Source: Actinomycetota bacterium (GTDB lineage Bacteria; Actinomycetota; Thermoleophilia; Gaiellales; Gaiellaceae). Taken from it: a DNA stretch of 9,178 bases. Numbering within the stretch: the stretch's first letter is position 1; each line of letters opens with the position of its first letter. The translations under genes and the position numbers were made by a program. Shown here piece after piece: positions 6,932 through 9,178 of the stretch. The DNA lies in assembly GCA_013694685.1 (NCBI GenBank), contig JACDBY010000068.1, positions 1-9,178 on the forward strand. Direction: 5' to 3'. The notes under the pieces were generated by a model, which saw only the letters and a program-made list of their open reading frames with translations, was not told the origin of the DNA and did not search any database.

Positions 6932-8131
6932 CTACGGCCGGAGCCCGGTGCACCGCCGAAGGGCGCGCCAGTCGGCGATTGCGCTGGTTCGCTCGCTCCC
7001 CGCCAGGGGATACGGGAGCCCACCCGAGATCCGGGCGGGCACGAACCGGTAGCCGTCGACTCTGCGGCCGGTCACCGTCACCTCCAGCACGCCGGTCTGC
7101 GAGGTTGCCTCGCGAGACGCGTAGAAGACGAGGTTGCCGAGGCCGTAGGCGACAAACGCGCTCCCGAGCCGGCCCGCCCCGAGGAGCACGTGGGCATGCG
7201 CGCCGACGATCACGTCGGCCCCGGCAGACGCCAGGGTGCGGGCGAGCCTCCGCTGGCGGGGAGTCGGACACGTCTCGAGCTCGGCGCCCCAGTGGAGGAA
7301 GACGACGACGGTGTCGCTCGTCGCGCGCGCGTCCCTCACCGCTCGAACGAGCCTCGTCACGTTCTTGGCCGACGCGAGCCCCGGGTCACCGGGACTTGCG
7401 CTCCACGCGTCGATCAGGTGATCGTCGAGCACCTGGGTCGCACCGATGATCGCGAGCCGCTGCCCGTCGATCGTCACCCGATACGGGGCGTAGGCCTGCC
7501 GGTCGTCGTTCCCCGCCCCGATCACGCGTACGTTCGCTCTGTTCGCTGCCGCGAGCGTGTCGCGGAGACCGCTCACCCCAAAGTCCATCCCATGGTTGTT
7601 GGCGACGCTTGCGACGTCGACCCCACCCGCCTTCAGCGCCTCGAAGGCGCTGGCGGGTGCGCGGAACGTGTACTCCTTCGCGACCCGGCTGCTCCGGTCG
7701 GTGACCGCGGTCTCGAGGTTGACGACGGCGACGTCCGCGCGCCGCAACACGGGCGCGATGGATACGAGGACGCTCGCGGGATCGGCGGCGAGCCGCTCGC
7801 GGATCGGGGTCTCGAAGTGGATGTCGCCGCCGAACGCCAGTGTCACCGGCTTGCCGTTGCCGAGGCGGCTCTGCGGCGCTGAGACGGTCGTCCGGGCCGG
7901 CTGACTGCGAGTGGACTCGGCGGTCGGCGTCTGCACGCGGTTCGTGCCGCCGGTCTCCCCACGACCGGCGAGGATCCCGACGCCGAGCGCGACGAGACCG
8001 GCCGCGACGACGAGCACGGTCGCCCGACGGCGCCGCACCTGGGCTCGCCGCTCCGCGCGGCGCACCCTGATCTGCTCGGTGGTCAGCGGCAGAGAGCCCA
8101 TAGCGTCACGTTCGGCCCGTCCGCTCGCCAT
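6932..8131 (-). CDS. CapA/PGA_cap-family metallophosphatase-like protein, membrane-anchored
   Basis: This 399-residue protein has a basic cytoplasmic tail, a single membrane segment (about 38-56), a low-complexity Thr/Ser/Pro/Gln linker (about 58-92), and an extracellular PGA_cap domain (about 95-345). Domain motifs are GGDIHFE (101-107, metal ligands D103 and H105), NLETAV (138-143), ANNHGMDFG (177-185), HWGAE (279-283), GAHAHV (309-314) and YGLGNLVFY (328-336), the calcineurin-like metal set of the family. CapA takes part in poly-gamma-glutamate capsule synthesis in Bacillus, but most actinobacterial members stand alone and have unknown substrates. No capB or capC is present here, so a capsule role is not supported. 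The ATG at 8131 is only 21 bases from the tRNA 3' end; M11 (8101) is an alternative start. The following gene encodes an exported glycosidase, which hints at a cell-surface function. Confidence 0.85.
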   Translation of the reverse strand: MASGRAERDAMGSLPLTTEQIRVRRAERRAQVRRRRATVLVVAAGLVALGVGILAGRGETGGTNRVQTPTAESTRSQPARTTVSAPQSRLGNGKPVTLAFGGDIHFETPIRERLAADPASVLVSIAPVLRRADVAVVNLETAVTDRSSRVAKEYTFRAPASAFEALKAGGVDVASVANNHGMDFGVSGLRDTLAAANRANVRVIGAGNDDRQAYAPYRVTIDGQRLAIIGATQVLDDHLIDAWSASPGDPGLASAKNVTRLVRAVRDARATSDTVVVFLHWGAELETCPTPRQRRLARTLASAGADVIVGAHAHVLLGAGRLGSAFVAYGLGNLVFYASREATSQTGVLEVTVTGRRVDGYRFVPARISGGLPYPLAGSERTSAIADWRALRRCTGLRP

Positions 8132-8152
8132 CCTGGCGCGAGCCGCTGAAAA

Positions 8153-8227
8153 TCGGGGAGGCGAGATTCGAACTCGCGACCTCCCGGCCCCCAGCCGGAC
8201 GCGCTAACCAGGCTGCGCTACTCCCCG
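8153..8227 (-). tRNA. tRNA-Pro (anticodon GGG)
   Basis: The 75-base gene folds into a full cloverleaf. The acceptor stem CGGGGAG/CTCCCCG has 7 pairs, the D stem is GCGC/GCGC with GG in the loop, the anticodon stem is TCCGG/CCGGG (one G-U) around the loop CTGGGGG, the variable loop has five bases, and the T arm is GCGAG-TTCGAAT-CTCGC. The anticodon is GGG, reading CCC/CCU. It has the bacterial proline identity set: C1-G72, discriminator A73, G35 and G36. CCA is not encoded; TTTT follows directly. It has its own promoter candidate and lies downstream of proS, whose product charges it. Confidence 0.96.
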
Positions 8228-8235
8228 CGACGCCG

Positions 8236-8263
8236 ATTCTAGCGCGTGCCTCCGGCCCGTCAG
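8236..8263 (-). promoter_or_regulatory. Candidate promoter for tRNA-Pro
   Basis: On the minus strand CTGACG (8263-8258) and TAGAAT (8241-8236) are 16 bases apart, at 4/6 and 5/6 consensus matches. The predicted start lies one to two bases before the mature tRNA 5' end at 8227. The -35 box overlaps the stop codon of the XRE gene. There are 32 bases between that gene and the tRNA. Confidence 0.5.
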
Positions 8264-8559
8264 GAAAGGCGCTTGTAGAGCCGGTCGACGAGCGCAGGGG
8301 TCTCCTCGAGCTTGTCGATGATGATTCGCACCCGTACCTCGCGGAAGTGATCGGGCTTGACGCCGAGGGCTTTGCCGATCCTGCCGATCACGTCAGTCGA
8401 TGGCACCCGCCGGTTGCCGTGGACGATGTGGTTCAGATAGCCGGCCGAGAGGCCAGTCTTCTCGGCGAGAGCGCGGTAGGTGATTCCCGTCTCGGCCATC
8501 AACCGCTCGATCGCGGGGCCGAGCGGCTCCTTCGAGTAAATGCGCGTCTTTGCTGCCAT
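8260..8559 (-). CDS. Small XRE/Cro-type helix-turn-helix regulator
   Basis: This 99-residue protein is mostly one lambda-repressor-like HTH domain (about residues 12-72). The motif reads ITYRALAEKTGLSAGYLNHIVHGNRRVP (26-53), with the recognition helix at about 38-47, followed by IGRIGKALGVKPDHF (58-72). The C-terminal 27 residues form a basic, hydrophobic helix (VRVRIIIDKLEETPALVDRLYKRLS, 75-99) that could serve in dimerisation. No sensor domain is present. I chose the ATG at 8559, which shares its A with the proS stop (TGATG), over the upstream TTG at 8562. This coupling means it is translated with proS. Target and ligand are unknown; the position between proS and the proline tRNA makes control of proline or translation genes a possibility only. 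A partner antitoxin or toxin gene is not seen next to it. Confidence 0.85.
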   Translation of the reverse strand: MAAKTRIYSKEPLGPAIERLMAETGITYRALAEKTGLSAGYLNHIVHGNRRVPSTDVIGRIGKALGVKPDHFREVRVRIIIDKLEETPALVDRLYKRLS

Positions 8560-9178
8560 CAAGCTTGCCGGGCCCAGTCAATCACAGACGCGCACGGGAC
8601 GCGCGTGTCGGTCGCCTCGGCGCGGCGACGCACGTCGACGGCCCCGTCCTCGAGGGTCTTCCTCCCCACCGTGACTCGCGCCGGGCATCCCAGCAGGTCG
8701 GCGTCGGCGAACTTCTCGCCGGGCCGCTGGTCGCGGTCGTCGAGCAGCACGTCGTGTCCGGCAGCGGCCAGCTCCTCGGCGAGCGACGAGGCGAGACCCG
8801 CGATCTCCTCCGAGCCGCCCGCGAGCGCGAGCACATGCACATCGTACGGCGCGACCGGCCGGGGCCAGACGATGCCGCGCTCGTCATGACGCTGCTCGAC
8901 GAGCGCCGCCAGCACCCGACCGGGCCCGATGCCGTAGCTCCCCATCACGATCGGCTGCTCGACCGACTGCTCGTCGAGGAACAGTGCGTCGAGGGGAACG
9001 GAGTAGTGCGTCCCGAGCTTGAAGATGTGACCGACCTCGATTGCAGTCTGGAAGCGCAGCGCGCCGCCGCAGCGCGGACAGCTGTCACCCGCGCGCGAGA
9101 GGCGGATGTCCGCGATCTGCGCCTCGAAGTCGCGTCCCTGCCGGACGCCACGGAGGTGGAAGCCGGTGCGGTTCGCAC
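8559..9178 (-). CDS. proS: Prolyl-tRNA synthetase, C-terminal part
   Basis: The last 205 codons of proS are present; the gene continues beyond the right edge. The enzyme is a class II aminoacyl-tRNA synthetase in the cytoplasm that charges tRNA-Pro with proline. Reading from the edge, the frame shows ANRTGFHLRGV and CPRCGG (both typical of bacterial ProRS after the editing insert), then EVGHIFKLGTHYS, and class II motif 3 in MGSYGIGPGRVLAALVEQ (from 8948). WPRPVAPYDVHVLAL and DDRDQRPGEKFADADLLG follow in the C-terminal anticodon-binding domain. The frame ends in SVIDWARQA. The first two bases at the edge belong to a split codon. Its stop overlaps the ATG of the XRE regulator by one base. Its cognate tRNA-Pro(GGG) lies about 330 bases downstream on the same strand. 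Confidence 0.96.
   Translation of the reverse strand, partial: ANRTGFHLRGVRQGRDFEAQIADIRLSRAGDSCPRCGGALRFQTAIEVGHIFKLGTHYSVPLDALFLDEQSVEQPIVMGSYGIGPGRVLAALVEQRHDERGIVWPRPVAPYDVHVLALAGGSEEIAGLASSLAEELAAAGHDVLLDDRDQRPGEKFADADLLGCPARVTVGRKTLEDGAVDVRRRAEATDTRVPCASVIDWARQA

Noticed and set aside
5894..7882. A 662-codon open frame on the plus strand across the GH99 and capA-like genes
   Set aside because: It spans two well-supported genes and the gap between them, and its translation shows no family motif or sensible composition.
8153..8227. The tRNA gene as an integration site for a mobile element
   Set aside because: No integrase, no direct repeat of the tRNA 3' end and no base-composition change are visible on either side.
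8260..8559. The XRE protein as the antitoxin of a toxin-antitoxin pair
   Set aside because: Neither neighbour is a toxin: one side is proS and the other a tRNA gene.
8945..9178. A 77-codon open frame at the right edge on the minus strand
   Set aside because: It is out of frame with proS. The proS frame continues unbroken to the edge with ANRTGFHLRGV and CPRCGG motifs.

Overview
This GC-rich window (third codon positions are strongly G/C) looks like chromosome from an actinobacterium. Three things point there: a GarA-type FHA protein directly followed by an FtsR-type MerR regulator, an RsiG-type twin-motif anti-sigma protein, and GTG starts with very short or absent leaders. A deep-branching group such as Thermoleophilia is possible, but that is inference. 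No insertion sequence, phage gene or CRISPR array is visible. All intergenic gaps are under 70 bases, so no stretch over 300 bases lacks a gene.

Positions 1-4208 read leftward as one probable operon. It starts with a CDP-alcohol phosphatidyltransferase (PgsA family). A GTGA overlap couples this to an 840-residue sugar-nucleotide protein: a mannose-1-phosphate guanylyltransferase-like domain, a left-handed beta-helix, and a phosphomannomutase-like domain whose four active-site loops are all degenerate. After 44 bases that hold a promoter candidate come three signalling genes joined by 4-base overlaps: rsiG (c-di-GMP-responsive anti-sigma), garA (zinc ribbon plus FHA with an ETT phospho-motif) and a MerR regulator cut by the window edge.

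Positions 4235-5848 read rightward. They hold a shortened HutF-type formimidoylglutamate deiminase and a short thioredoxin/CnoX-like protein. Only 26 bases separate hutF from the divergent pgsA, and opposing -10-like hexamers overlap there.

Positions 5882-9178 read leftward. In order of transcription they are the 3' part of proS (prolyl-tRNA synthetase), a small XRE-type regulator starting at the proS stop codon, tRNA-Pro(GGG) with its own promoter candidate, a membrane-anchored CapA-family metallophosphatase-like protein, and an exported GH99-type glycosidase. The linkage of a synthetase, a small regulator and the cognate tRNA is the most distinctive architecture here. The twin-motif RsiG operon and the dead-looking mutase domain are the other main points of interest.
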